Of a DNA stretch of 64,000 nt, positions 9,861 through 18,738 are shown one piece after another (position 1 is the first letter of the stretch; each line of letters opens with the position of its first letter). The DNA comes from Mesostigma viride (lineage: Eukaryota; Streptophyta; Mesostigmatophyceae; Mesostigmatales; Mesostigmataceae). Below the pieces are notes generated by a model that made no database searches, had not been told where the DNA came from, and worked only from the letters and a program-made list of their open reading frames with translations. Location of the stretch: positions 818,440 to 882,439 of the forward strand of contig RPFO01000389.1 in assembly GCA_009746045.1 (NCBI GenBank). Reading direction: 5' to 3'. The translations under genes and the position numbers were made by a program.

Positions 9861-12800
9861 TCACGAAGACAGCGATCGTACCAAGACAAGGGCAGCGGTG
9901 ACCGCAGTCAAGCTGCGGGAGGTAAACTGCGCAGCGGTGCACACTGGACAAAACCAATCCCCCTCCGGAATGCTGGTGACCACTGGCTGCAAGCACTGCA
10001 TGTGCCAACCACAGTTACACTGATCACACAATAACATGGACTCCGCCTGATCGACCCGGTGACAAACCTGACACTGGGCGTCCTTGACTCGGCGAGACGT
10101 GTGCGGTTGGAGGTCGTGGACCAAATTGGGCAGCGAGCAGGGACTGAGATTGCTGAGGTTGTCAGTCGTACGGCTCCCGTCGGCGCCCTCCAAAATTGCC
10201 ACTCCCGATGGTTTGATAGCCACAATGCGCAAAATGGTGGGCCCCGCCTCCACATCCAAAGTGTGCTTCAGCTGAGTGCGCAGGAAAACATACTGCCCTG
10301 GCCTAAACCGCAGCTGGCGAGCCATGTATGCGCCCCCCCGGCGCTGAGCGTAGCGCAGGGAGTCCCTGTGCTGAGCAATGAACAAGTTGTTCATCGCGAT
10401 GGGCATGACCTTCTTAAAAGTCTCTGCCCTGGCCAGCACCTCAACCAAAAATTGCTGAGCGTTGTCGAAGGCCATGGGTTCGGGGTGCGCAACCTGTGCC
10501 TCCGTAGGCAAAAGAGGATTACGCCCGAACAGAAGGAAATACGGGGAGAAGGTAGCGAGAGACTCCTGGGGAGACATGCGATAACCCATGGCAATCCATG
10601 CCAACTCGCGATCCCACCTGGCCGACTCCGGCACCTGCAGGCTCCACTTGCGCAGCGCCTGCTTGACGGTCTGCACCAATCTCTCAGCCAAACCATTGGC
10701 CTGAGGATGCTCCCGAGAAGTGCGACGGTGATCAATAAGACATCCATCCAGCAACTCCTGGAACTCACCCCTGAACTCACCACCCTGGTCCGTGACTACC
10801 TCCGCGGGAGCCCCAAACCTGGTTATGATGTCCGCAAAATGCTTCGCTGTGGTAGCGGCATGCTTGTCAGCAATGGGGATCAACTCAACCCATTTGCTAA
10901 AGCTCTCCACGCATACCATGACATAGAGGTTGCCGTCAGGGCTCTCCTGAAACGGCCCGCACAGATCGACGTGCCAGCGATAAAACAAGCCCTTGATGGG
11001 AAGCGACATCAGCTCCTTGGCACCATGATCTGCGCTAAAGTTAGCCTTGGTTCGAGCACACGGGACACAGCTGGCCACTACCTGGGCCACCGTGTGTCGC
11101 ATGTTATTCCACCAATAGCTGGTCCGTACGAGGCTGAGCGTGCGATTGCCACCCAAGTGACCATACCGCTCGTGGTACGCCTGCACTATAGCAACGCGCT
11201 TGTCAGGCGGTGGGACGACCACCCTACGCTTGCCCAACAGCTTGTACAAAACCCCATCTTCCCAACCATAGGTTGCAGCCCTGTGCTGCACCCTGTTCAA
11301 CTCCGTTGCCTTCTGAGCAGGAGTCCAATCGACTGGAGTAGGAGTCAAGACAGCACCCTGCACTTGCTCCAACACTCGACCATCTAGCCAGATATCAGCG
11401 GTGTAGCAATCAGCAAGAGAGCTACGCGCTAAGAGAGCCTGCACAGCGATCAGCTGCTGCAGAGAAGGATCAATGTCAAAGGACAGAGACCTACCCTCTT
11501 CCATAGCGCACACAGCTTTGGATGGCGTGAATGGCGACGGCCGCACCGGGTCGTCGCTGATGCCGAAGTCCGCCACAGAGTACTCGACACTGCGCCACCA
11601 CGCCTCCTCCTCATCGTCGGCCGCATACCCAGCAGCGTTCACAAAGACCACAGAACCAGACGAGCCCTCGGCACCCATGGCCCGGGCTCCAGTGTGGTCA
11701 ACAGTGGTAGGCATGGCGTATCGGGATAGCACATCGGCGTTGACATGGTCCTTGCCGGCCCGATGCACAATGGTCATGTGGTACTCCTGGATAATCATGG
11801 CCCATCGGGCGAGCTTACCCGTCAGGTTGGTGTTGGTCATTAGCCACTGAAGCGGCTGGTGGTCTGTCACCAGAGTAAACACGCGCCCAAATAAATACGG
11901 GCGAAAGTGCTTGATGGCCCACACCACAGCCAGTGCCTCCCCCTCATAGGAAGAATACCGGCTCTCCGCTGGGTTGTTGCTGCGACTAGCATAAGCAATA
12001 ACGTGCTCGCGCCCATCACCATCCTTTTGCGCCAAGACCGCACCCAGTCCTACCTTGGACCAGTCGGTATATAACACAAATGGCAAAGCATAGTCAGGGG
12101 CGCGCAGAATCGGTGCCGACGTGAGCTCCTGCTTGATTGTCTCGATGGCGCGTTGCTGTGCGGGACCCCACGCCCACACGCACCCCTTCTTGAGTAACTC
12201 GGTCAAGGGCTTCACCTTGCTGCTGAAGTTCTCAATGTAACCTCGGTAATAGCCAGCCAAACCCAAATACGCCCGCACCCCTGAGACATCCGTGGGTACG
12301 GCGGCCTGCGCAATGGATTCGACCTTGGCGGCATCAGGCGTCCGGCCACCCGGCACAATCTGATGACCAAGGAATGAGAGGGTCCGCTGGGCGAACTTGC
12401 ACTTCTCAGGGTGCAGCCGCATATTATGCTCCTCGAGAGCCAAGCGAACCTGCTCCAAGTGCGCCAGGTGCTCCTCAAATGTCGCGCTAAAGACGATTAC
12501 ATCATCAATGTAACAAGCGGCGAAAGGAAGACCTGCAAGCACTTTGTCCATAGCTCGTTGGAAAACAGCACTAGCGTTGCGGTGCCCAAAGGGCATGCGC
12601 ACCCACTCATACAAATTGCCGCCCCCCCAGAATGCAAGCTTCCGCTGATCCTCCGGCGCAACTGCGATCTGATGAAAGCCGCTACGCAGGTCCAGCGAGG
12701 ACACAAACTTCACATGAGGAGATATCTTATCCAGGACATCATCCACACGTGGCATGGGGTAACGGTCCACGGGTGTGTGTGCATTCAGCAACCGCAGATC

Positions 12801-13889
12801 GGTGGCCATGCGCATACCCGTCCATGCCCCGGTGATAGCGTCCTTCTTGGGCGCAACGACAACGGCAGCAGCATAGCTGGAGGAAGATTGCCTGATGATA
12901 CCGGCATCCTCTAACTCCTTGCATTGCTCGGCTACAAAATCCAACTCGGCCTGACTCAGGCGATGCTGGCGTCGGAACAAAGGAGTGTCAGTGTCCAATG
13001 GAACACGCATGGTCCCACCATTGAAACACCCCAGTTCATCACTTGTGAAAGCGAAGGCCCCCCTTGCAGTGCCTAGCCACTTTAGCATGGCTGAGCGCTG
13101 CGCATCAGAAAGGTGTTCGCCAATAGCCCAGGGGTGCGTATCCGCGGGATCACCCACAGCTACCGCATGTGCCTCAAGATGCGGCGCCCTAGCCGCATCG
13201 TCGTGGAACAAGGAAAAGGCTGCCACACCTGGTGTGACACCCACCGCCGGAGCCTCGCGTGCCGCACGGTGTATTACCCGATGCAGCGTGGGCTCGCCGG
13301 CCAGCACGGTGCTGGTCAGCAGGGCGGTCATGAGAATGATAGTCCACACCTGTCGCAGACGCCACCCCCATGCTGATGAAGTCCCCGTCGCTGCAGGGCG
13401 CTTCAGTTTGGCTGCGCGCGCCTCAACCTGCTGAGGCGGATTGGCTGGGGACGCCCCCCCAGACTGGCGCACGGCAACCGATGCAAGCAGCACATACCCG
13501 ACCTGCAACACCGACATAGCCTGGCCTATCAAAGACCAGCGCTCACTCTCGAGCACGCCCGGCAGCGCCGAGGCCCCGACATGAAAACCCATGCTGGCCT
13601 CACGAAATTCTGCGGGTGGCTGCACCAACAGACCGGTGGTAGTGTCCCAAACGAGACCCTTACCCCGATCACGGTATGCTGTCGACCCTTGGTAACTGAC
13701 CAGGGTCGGCAGTGCACACATGGGGCTCCCGACCCGGTTGACGCGTGCATACGGTGGGCGATCCTCGCTATCCACCTTCTGCGTGACTAGGTGGGAAGGC
13801 AATGCTACCTCCGCAGACACACTCGGATGCTGCCTTGCGACGGCCCCAAGACCGCCTGCACACCGGTCGCACACGCCACGTTGGTCCAA
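9861..13889 (-). CDS. pol: Gypsy Pol: MTase C-term, RT, RNase H, integrase, PHD finger
   Basis: A frame of about 1,340 codons with no obvious ATG at its start; it overlaps the preceding frame by 85 bp, suggesting expression by frameshifting. Residues ~50-135 carry the methyltransferase C-terminus (ALPTLVSYQGS; LIGQAMSV as motif X). A hydrophobic segment (VWTIILMTALLTSTVLAG) follows at ~185-205. RT: motif A SSLDLRSGFHQI, YIDD at about 12500. RNase H: LYTDWSK, YEGEALAVVWAI, TDHQPL. Integrase: H-H-C-C finger (HERYGHLGG...CVPCARTK) and core D-D-E (WHVDLCGPF, VVTDQGGEF, NGLAERLVQ). The C-terminus has a C4HC3 PHD finger (CQVC, CDQC, H-x2-C, W-x-CPVC) instead of a chromodomain. All catalytic residues are present. 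The frame stops 24 bp before repeat B1. Confidence 0.92.
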   Translation of the reverse strand: MDQRGVCDRCAGGLGAVARQHPSVSAEVALPSHLVTQKVDSEDRPPYARVNRVGSPMCALPTLVSYQGSTAYRDRGKGLVWDTTTGLLVQPPAEFREASMGFHVGASALPGVLESERWSLIGQAMSVLQVGYVLLASVAVRQSGGASPANPPQQVEARAAKLKRPAATGTSSAWGWRLRQVWTIILMTALLTSTVLAGEPTLHRVIHRAAREAPAVGVTPGVAAFSLFHDDAARAPHLEAHAVAVGDPADTHPWAIGEHLSDAQRSAMLKWLGTARGAFAFTSDELGCFNGGTMRVPLDTDTPLFRRQHRLSQAELDFVAEQCKELEDAGIIRQSSSSYAAAVVVAPKKDAITGAWTGMRMATDLRLLNAHTPVDRYPMPRVDDVLDKISPHVKFVSSLDLRSGFHQIAVAPEDQRKLAFWGGGNLYEWVRMPFGHRNASAVFQRAMDKVLAGLPFAACYIDDVIVFSATFEEHLAHLEQVRLALEEHNMRLHPEKCKFAQRTLSFLGHQIVPGGRTPDAAKVESIAQAAVPTDVSGVRAYLGLAGYYRGYIENFSSKVKPLTELLKKGCVWAWGPAQQRAIETIKQELTSAPILRAPDYALPFVLYTDWSKVGLGAVLAQKDGDGREHVIAYASRSNNPAESRYSSYEGEALAVVWAIKHFRPYLFGRVFTLVTDHQPLQWLMTNTNLTGKLARWAMIIQEYHMTIVHRAGKDHVNADVLSRYAMPTTVDHTGARAMGAEGSSGSVVFVNAAGYAADDEEEAWWRSVEYSVADFGISDDPVRPSPFTPSKAVCAMEEGRSLSFDIDPSLQQLIAVQALLARSSLADCYTADIWLDGRVLEQVQGAVLTPTPVDWTPAQKATELNRVQHRAATYGWEDGVLYKLLGKRRVVVPPPDKRVAIVQAYHERYGHLGGNRTLSLVRTSYWWNNMRHTVAQVVASCVPCARTKANFSADHGAKELMSLPIKGLFYRWHVDLCGPFQESPDGNLYVMVCVESFSKWVELIPIADKHAATTAKHFADIITRFGAPAEVVTDQGGEFRGEFQELLDGCLIDHRRTSREHPQANGLAERLVQTVKQALRKWSLQVPESARWDRELAWIAMGYRMSPQESLATFSPYFLLFGRNPLLPTEAQVAHPEPMAFDNAQQFLVEVLARAETFKKVMPIAMNNLFIAQHRDSLRYAQRRGGAYMARQLRFRPGQYVFLRTQLKHTLDVEAGPTILRIVAIKPSGVAILEGADGSRTTDNLSNLSPCSLPNLVHDLQPHTSRRVKDAQCQVCHRVDQAESMLLCDQCNCGWHMQCLQPVVTSIPEGDWFCPVCTAAQFTSRSLTAVTAALVLVRSLSS

Positions 13890-15187
13890 TAGGCACGCAA
13901 ACGATGCGTGAGCCCACCCAGCCCTGCGTTGTCACACACGATGGGCTCCCCCAGGAGTGCCACGATTGTAGCCCAGTCCTCCCGCACCGCCTGATGTGGG
14001 CTGTCACCCGCCACAACGTTCTCAAACAGATACGCAGGCGGATGGGGCTGACGCGACTGCAACAGTCCCACCACACGCAACAGTTCCCAGAACAGCGCGC
14101 TACGCGGATCGGCTAGCCCCCGCCCTTGCCCTGCCTGGCTCAGGCCCTGGCACTCCCAACCCGCAATTACCAAGTCGATGGCATGATGCCTGCGCAACAA
14201 CTGCTGCACCTGCACCTCACCGATGGCTCGGATATCTTGAGGACATTCCCCAAACGGGTCACGCCATGCTGATGGCGGAAACTGCGCGGGATACTCTCGC
14301 GACAACACGCCACAGTGACTGAAGTACACCTGACGCGCCTTGTGCGATGGCTCTACCGCGATGAGTTTACGGCACACGCCGCCTGCGGCCAAAAAGCCTG
14401 CAATGCCCCCTCCGATCCCCGCAAACAGTTCCAACACTACCGCACCCTTGGCAAAATCAGGGGCCTGCGGTAAGATTGCAGCAGAAAAATTACCTTGGGC
14501 CTCCGAGACACCCGGTTGCACCAAAGTGAGGCCATGGCTGGCCATCTGAGGAATGGTGATGACGGCTTCAGTCACCCGCTTGCGCATAGCCAGCTGCCGC
14601 GTGGACGTCACAGCATCCAGCGACCACTGCGTGCGCATCTTGGCAATGCTCGCCGTTGGCTGAGGCAGCACCGTCCGATGCTTGTCCCACGCCGATGAGC
14701 CCGCCGCCCGTACCTCCACCATGCTGACCTCCACCACGCCCGCAGCCGCGGAAGGGTTGAGGCGTGCAGCCCCGGCTGAAGAACTGAAGCATGAGACCGG
14801 CACACTGGCCCGCTTCAGGCCAGCCCCATCCCAATCAGGGATGTAAGATGCCTCCTCCGCCCTATAGTCCACCTGAACCATGGCGCGAGCAAGGACATCC
14901 ACCCCGAGTAGTGCGGAATATCCACACTTGTTGACCACCAGCGCATACGCGGACACGGTGGTCATGCTAGAGGCGCGCAACGGATTGAAAATCACGTTGA
15001 CTTTAACCGCCGTCATAGCGTACGGCTTACTAGCCGGACCCTGCCAACCTGACACAGACACGGGGCTTTCTACTAAGCCACCGTTCTCGTAGGTCAGGTT
15101 CAGCATGGTGGCCAAGTCTGTGCTGATGACTAGCGGCTGAGCACCGCTATCAAGCTTGACTGCGCCAACCAACGGACATGTCACCAT
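13805..15187 (-). CDS. Gypsy protease fused to C5 cytosine DNA methyltransferase
   Basis: From ATG 15187 the protein opens with a retropepsin: LDSGAQPLVIS (D-S-G) and, about 75 residues on, SALLGVDVLA. From about residue 250 it is a C5-cytosine methyltransferase: motif I LELFAGIGGGIAGF, motif IV AGWECQGLSQAG with the catalytic Cys but Glu in place of the usual Pro of PCQ, DPRSALFWELLRVV, motif VI FENV, and THRLRAYW in the place of motif VIII. The target-recognition part and motifs IX-X lie in the next frame, so the complete enzyme needs a frame change in the 13805-13889 overlap. The expected reaction is transfer of methyl from AdoMet to C5 of cytosine in DNA. The frame is open upstream of 15187 and may be reached from Gag by frameshift. 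I consider the family assignment strong and activity unproven. Confidence 0.88.
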   Translation of the reverse strand: MVTCPLVGAVKLDSGAQPLVISTDLATMLNLTYENGGLVESPVSVSGWQGPASKPYAMTAVKVNVIFNPLRASSMTTVSAYALVVNKCGYSALLGVDVLARAMVQVDYRAEEASYIPDWDGAGLKRASVPVSCFSSSAGAARLNPSAAAGVVEVSMVEVRAAGSSAWDKHRTVLPQPTASIAKMRTQWSLDAVTSTRQLAMRKRVTEAVITIPQMASHGLTLVQPGVSEAQGNFSAAILPQAPDFAKGAVVLELFAGIGGGIAGFLAAGGVCRKLIAVEPSHKARQVYFSHCGVLSREYPAQFPPSAWRDPFGECPQDIRAIGEVQVQQLLRRHHAIDLVIAGWECQGLSQAGQGRGLADPRSALFWELLRVVGLLQSRQPHPPAYLFENVVAGDSPHQAVREDWATIVALLGEPIVCDNAGLGGLTHRLRAYWTNVACATGVQAVLGPSQGSIRVCLRR

Positions 15188-15228
15188 GTCGCTCCATACA
15201 TCTCCACAGGCTCCAACTGCTTGGAACG

Positions 15229-17913
15229 CTATGGACGGCTCACCATTGGGGTATGGAACACCGTGGGAACCTGGGGAACTGCACTAGTGCGCTGCTGGCT
15301 ACTTGTGCTGACCACTCCCGCTTGCACCACGGGCACTGCGGCTTCTACCGGCTGACGCCCGTAGGTGACGGACTCAGAATTGCGCAAGGTGCGCACATCA
15401 TGCCCATCTGCGAACAACTGGATCTCGGACACAACCGACCCCAGCCACTCAACCCCCTTCTGCCCGAAGGTGTCGACCACCTGCCGTGCTGAAAACATGG
15501 GTACGTCCACAATGAACGGCATTGGGTACACAGGCGCCAATCGCCTACGCTGCTCCAGCCCAGCAGGGTTCGCATGCTCAAAAGCAGATTGCACCCCAGC
15601 CAGCGGCATGGAAAAGGACGCGGGCAACTGCCCGGCAGGCAACATGGGTGCCTGCTGAAAAGAAAGCGGGCTGCGTGCCTGCTTGCCTTTGGTAGCCTCC
15701 GCAGCGTTGATCTCGACGTCACCCGGCATGGGCGCCCAGAATGGGTCCTCCCGGTACACCGTCGCGAATTGGTTGGGGGGCGCCGTCGCCTCCTCACCAT
15801 GCTTGATGGCAGCCACCTGGGCTTCCATCGAGTCGGTCTTGCCCGCCATCTCGGCGAAGTGGACCGTCTTGATGCCCGCGGCTGGACACTTGTTCATCAG
15901 GTGCCACTTCGTGTCTGCCCCATGCGGCTTCGTGCAGCGGCTTGGACACTCGCGACTAAGGTGCCCATCCTTGTCGCAAAGGTAACATTTACCGCGTGAC
16001 GGGGTGGGTGCGCCCAGCGCGCCTTGCACGCCCTGCGCCTCCTGAGTCCCATCCGATGACGGCGGACGACCGCCTCCGCCTCGACCACCACCGCGACCCC
16101 GACCACCGTAGCCACTGCCGCCGCCACCACGACTGACACCGCCACTGCCACCCTGACCGCCACCGCCGCTGCCACCCTGACCGCCACCGCCGCTGCCCCC
16201 GTGACCGGCGTTGCCACCACCCTGAGTGCCGACATATTCACCGCGCCCCGCACCAGGCAGCCGCTGGCCACCCTTGACCGCGATGGCCTTCTCCATCTCA
16301 GCCATCTTCTTGCGCATCTCAGCCAGCTCAGACGAGATACCCTTCTCGCCTTCCGCACGCTTCCTGAGCAGCCGCTTGAATGCTGCACAGAGAGTCACCA
16401 AAGTCCACTCCCCACCGGGCGGCTCCGGAAGATCGATGGCCAGCAGGGGCACTGCACTCCGCCATAACCGGCAAGCCTTGGTCTGCGTATAATCAGGCAC
16501 TTTGCCCGCAAACGCGAGAAGCCGGTCAAGGGAGAAAGCCGGATCCTCACCCTCGGCGACGGTGAACGCTCCATTCCATTCCGCGATGGCCTTGACGTGC
16601 TCAACTGGGTACTCCAGCCGCAGTTGCTGCCACAGCTGCTCTGCCGGGTCGACATCGAAGATGATCGAGTCGAGATCCGGTGTGCCCATGTCCGTGAGCG
16701 CAAACCATATGTCCGTGCGATGACATCGGTCCACGAGCGCTCGGTAATGCTGGACCAAAACCTGGACCTTCTTCTTGGTCAGGTCATGGAAAAAAAGGTG
16801 AATAAAATCCATCACCATCTCATGGCGAAGAGGATACCCCGAGGCATAACGATAAGTGTTACAATGAGCTCGGAAGAGCTCATAGGCTTCCTCTAAAGTC
16901 GCACCCGTGCCTGCTGAGGTGAACTTCTCGCGAAGCTCCACCTTGGGCAGCGATGGCACACGAGTGGATTCGCCATGCACGCCGTACGGCATGCGGTGGG
17001 GTCGCTGGACGTCGTCGCCCTCACCCCATGGTATGCTGGCTACCTCCCGATCGACTTGGCCCCAGCCGAAGTCTGACCGAGTGCCGCCAAGCCTGGGCCG
17101 CCCTGCGGTGCCACCCAACGGCGTTGCTGCCGCCGTCATGGGTGGCCGACCTGTGCTAAACAAGCCACCTGATGCTCCCCCCCTGGGGGCTGCACCATAC
17201 CCGCCGCGCCACGATAACGTGCCTTGGTTGGGTGCCCGTAGGTTCCCCCCCAGCGTATAAGATGCGTCGGCAGTCGACCGGGTGCCTACCCGACCGACGT
17301 TCGGCTGCAGCTCGTCATCCTGCGCCATTTCCCCGTCGCCCCGCCGTTGACCGCTTGGTCCGACGCGTGGCTGACTGGGCTCAACGTTGCGTAGTGGACC
17401 TGTCCCACTGCGCTCTTCGTCGAAGTGTCCGCGTTGGTCGCGCAGCGCCTCATGTCGCCGCGCTTCCTCGGCAGCGGCCTCCTCGTCGGCAGCCTGCCTG
17501 GCCTCGGCGTCGCGTTGGGCCGCAGCTTGGCAGGCGCGTGCAGCTTCCGTGGTTGCCTCCGCCTGCCGCCGTTGCTCAGCGCGCTCCGTAGCACGCCTCG
17601 CTTCAGCCGTAGATTCCGCGCGCTCCAAAGCAAGTCGCACAGTTTCTTCAACAAGCGTCGCCTGTTGCGATAACTGCGTCGCTTGCTGAGCTCGGAGTGC
17701 CGCCAGCTCTGCCGCTTGCTCTTGCAGCAGGCGCAGCACTTGGGTAAGAGCACCACCGTCCCCTGCCGAAGAAAGGGAAGGCGCTCCATTACCTAACAAA
17801 GCGGTGTCCGCACTAGTGCCGAGACGACCGCTGGGCGGGTCAGTTGCTTGACCGCCCGTAGCTGCCGGCGCTGACCCACCACTGCCTGATGCTGTGGGGT
17901 CAGTTCCTGACAT
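15229..17913 (-). CDS. gag: Gypsy Gag with CCHC zinc knuckle
   Basis: I choose ATG 17913 (MSGTDPTASGSGG) as start; the same frame is open to 18039 with further ATGs, so a longer form is possible. The order is a Ser/Ala/Gly-rich N-terminus, a long Ala/Glu/Arg coiled coil (about residues 60-160), a capsid-like region (ELFRAHCNTYRYASGYP... and following), a Gly-rich linker with GGSGGGGQ repeats at about 16090-16210, then one CCHC knuckle (CYLCDKDGHLSREC) and a Cys/His-containing extension. It would form the particle shell and bind the element's RNA. The protein ends at 15229 and the protease frame begins at or before 15187, an arrangement typical of frameshift-controlled Gag-Pol ratios. Confidence 0.85.
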   Translation of the reverse strand: MSGTDPTASGSGGSAPAATGGQATDPPSGRLGTSADTALLGNGAPSLSSAGDGGALTQVLRLLQEQAAELAALRAQQATQLSQQATLVEETVRLALERAESTAEARRATERAEQRRQAEATTEAARACQAAAQRDAEARQAADEEAAAEEARRHEALRDQRGHFDEERSGTGPLRNVEPSQPRVGPSGQRRGDGEMAQDDELQPNVGRVGTRSTADASYTLGGNLRAPNQGTLSWRGGYGAAPRGGASGGLFSTGRPPMTAAATPLGGTAGRPRLGGTRSDFGWGQVDREVASIPWGEGDDVQRPHRMPYGVHGESTRVPSLPKVELREKFTSAGTGATLEEAYELFRAHCNTYRYASGYPLRHEMVMDFIHLFFHDLTKKKVQVLVQHYRALVDRCHRTDIWFALTDMGTPDLDSIIFDVDPAEQLWQQLRLEYPVEHVKAIAEWNGAFTVAEGEDPAFSLDRLLAFAGKVPDYTQTKACRLWRSAVPLLAIDLPEPPGGEWTLVTLCAAFKRLLRKRAEGEKGISSELAEMRKKMAEMEKAIAVKGGQRLPGAGRGEYVGTQGGGNAGHGGSGGGGQGGSGGGGQGGSGGVSRGGGGSGYGGRGRGGGRGGGGRPPSSDGTQEAQGVQGALGAPTPSRGKCYLCDKDGHLSRECPSRCTKPHGADTKWHLMNKCPAAGIKTVHFAEMAGKTDSMEAQVAAIKHGEEATAPPNQFATVYREDPFWAPMPGDVEINAAEATKGKQARSPLSFQQAPMLPAGQLPASFSMPLAGVQSAFEHANPAGLEQRRRLAPVYPMPFIVDVPMFSARQVVDTFGQKGVEWLGSVVSEIQLFADGHDVRTLRNSESVTYGRQPVEAAVPVVQAGVVSTSSQQRTSAVPQVPTVFHTPMVSRP

Positions 17914-18039
17914 GTTGATGGTGGTATCGACCCTGGAGAGCTCCTGCCCGTCGGTGTCGACGCCCGTGTTGGCACAGCCTGCGTGGCTTGCCAAAAACGC
18001 TGTGACCGACCTAGTGTGATATGACATAAACTGCCACAA

Positions 18040-18738
18040 CCACTACCAAGTAGCAACGGTCTAATCTGAAAGACTTAATGGTTGATCAGGCCACTATGTG
18101 TGCTAGTCTTCCCCAGAAAACTGCACACCGTCTCTCTTTGCTGAAATGAAAATGTTCCTTTGCAGATGGAGCTAGTCTCTTCGAGTAATGAAAAGAGGGC
18201 TCTCAGCCGAGGACAAGGAACTGTCCCTCGTGCCTGATGACCACCTTCTTGATCCCCTTGTGTACCGTCGCGTGCCGCGTTTGAATATCCTTGCTGGGGC
18301 GTTAGCTAGACGCTCCAACTACTCTAATTGCGACAATATGATGGTGCAAGAGGGTGCTTTTGCCTCCCCTGCTATAGAACAATGCTTTCACAACACACAC
18401 TTTGCACAGTCTGATGATGAAGCCGCACATGCGGAATTTATTGAGAAAGTTAATACAATTACAACACGTTGATAGTCTCAATATCGATGCACTCCATGCT
18501 CACGAGCCCGCAGTTAGGCAGCGCTCCATGACATGCTACCGGCCTTGCTCCCAAGGAAAGGGAGAAACACGAAGGCCACTAACGAGAGACTCGAAGAGAC
18601 TACACGCTGCGTGAGAGTCCTCTTCGACTATGAACCAAACCATTCGTCATGCCACACGCATGACACACGCCACACTTGTCAGTCCAGCCAGGAATGCCAA
18701 AACTATCTTGCTGCCTGAACCATGCAAATAGAAACCGC
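18040..18738 (-). other. Gypsy 5' leader between A1 and gag
   Basis: About 700 bp separating repeat A1 from the Gag frame. No tRNA primer site could be assigned with confidence next to A1 (minus strand begins gcggtttctatttgcatgg). On the opposite strand a 94-codon frame (18188-18472, starting MKRGLSAEDKELSL) looks protein-like in composition but matches nothing I recognise. Confidence 0.5.
18188..18472 (+). CDS. Small hypothetical ORF antisense to Gypsy leader
   Basis: 94 residues from an ATG, with balanced composition (MKRGLSAEDKELSLVPDD... ending ...EKVNTITTR) and no low-complexity bias. It lies wholly within the Gypsy leader in the opposite orientation to gag-pol. No domain recognised. 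It could be an antisense accessory product, captured sequence or chance; there is no ribosome-context or homology evidence. Confidence 0.25.
   Translation: MKRGLSAEDKELSLVPDDHLLDPLVYRRVPRLNILAGALARRSNYSNCDNMMVQEGAFASPAIEQCFHNTHFAQSDDEAAHAEFIEKVNTITTR

Noticed and set aside
10059-11387. 442-codon plus-strand frame across the Gypsy pol
   Set aside because: It is antisense to integrase and RNase H coding sequence with conserved motifs on the minus strand; a shadow frame.
16070-16230. Separate repeat protein or microsatellite gene
   Set aside because: It is the Gly-rich linker of the Gypsy Gag in frame with the zinc knuckle.
9861-18039. Tyrosine recombinase expected from a split-direct-repeat element
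   Set aside because: No R...HxxR...Y motif was found; integrase is clearly the H-H-C-C/D-D-E type, so the element is not DIRS-like by its enzymes.
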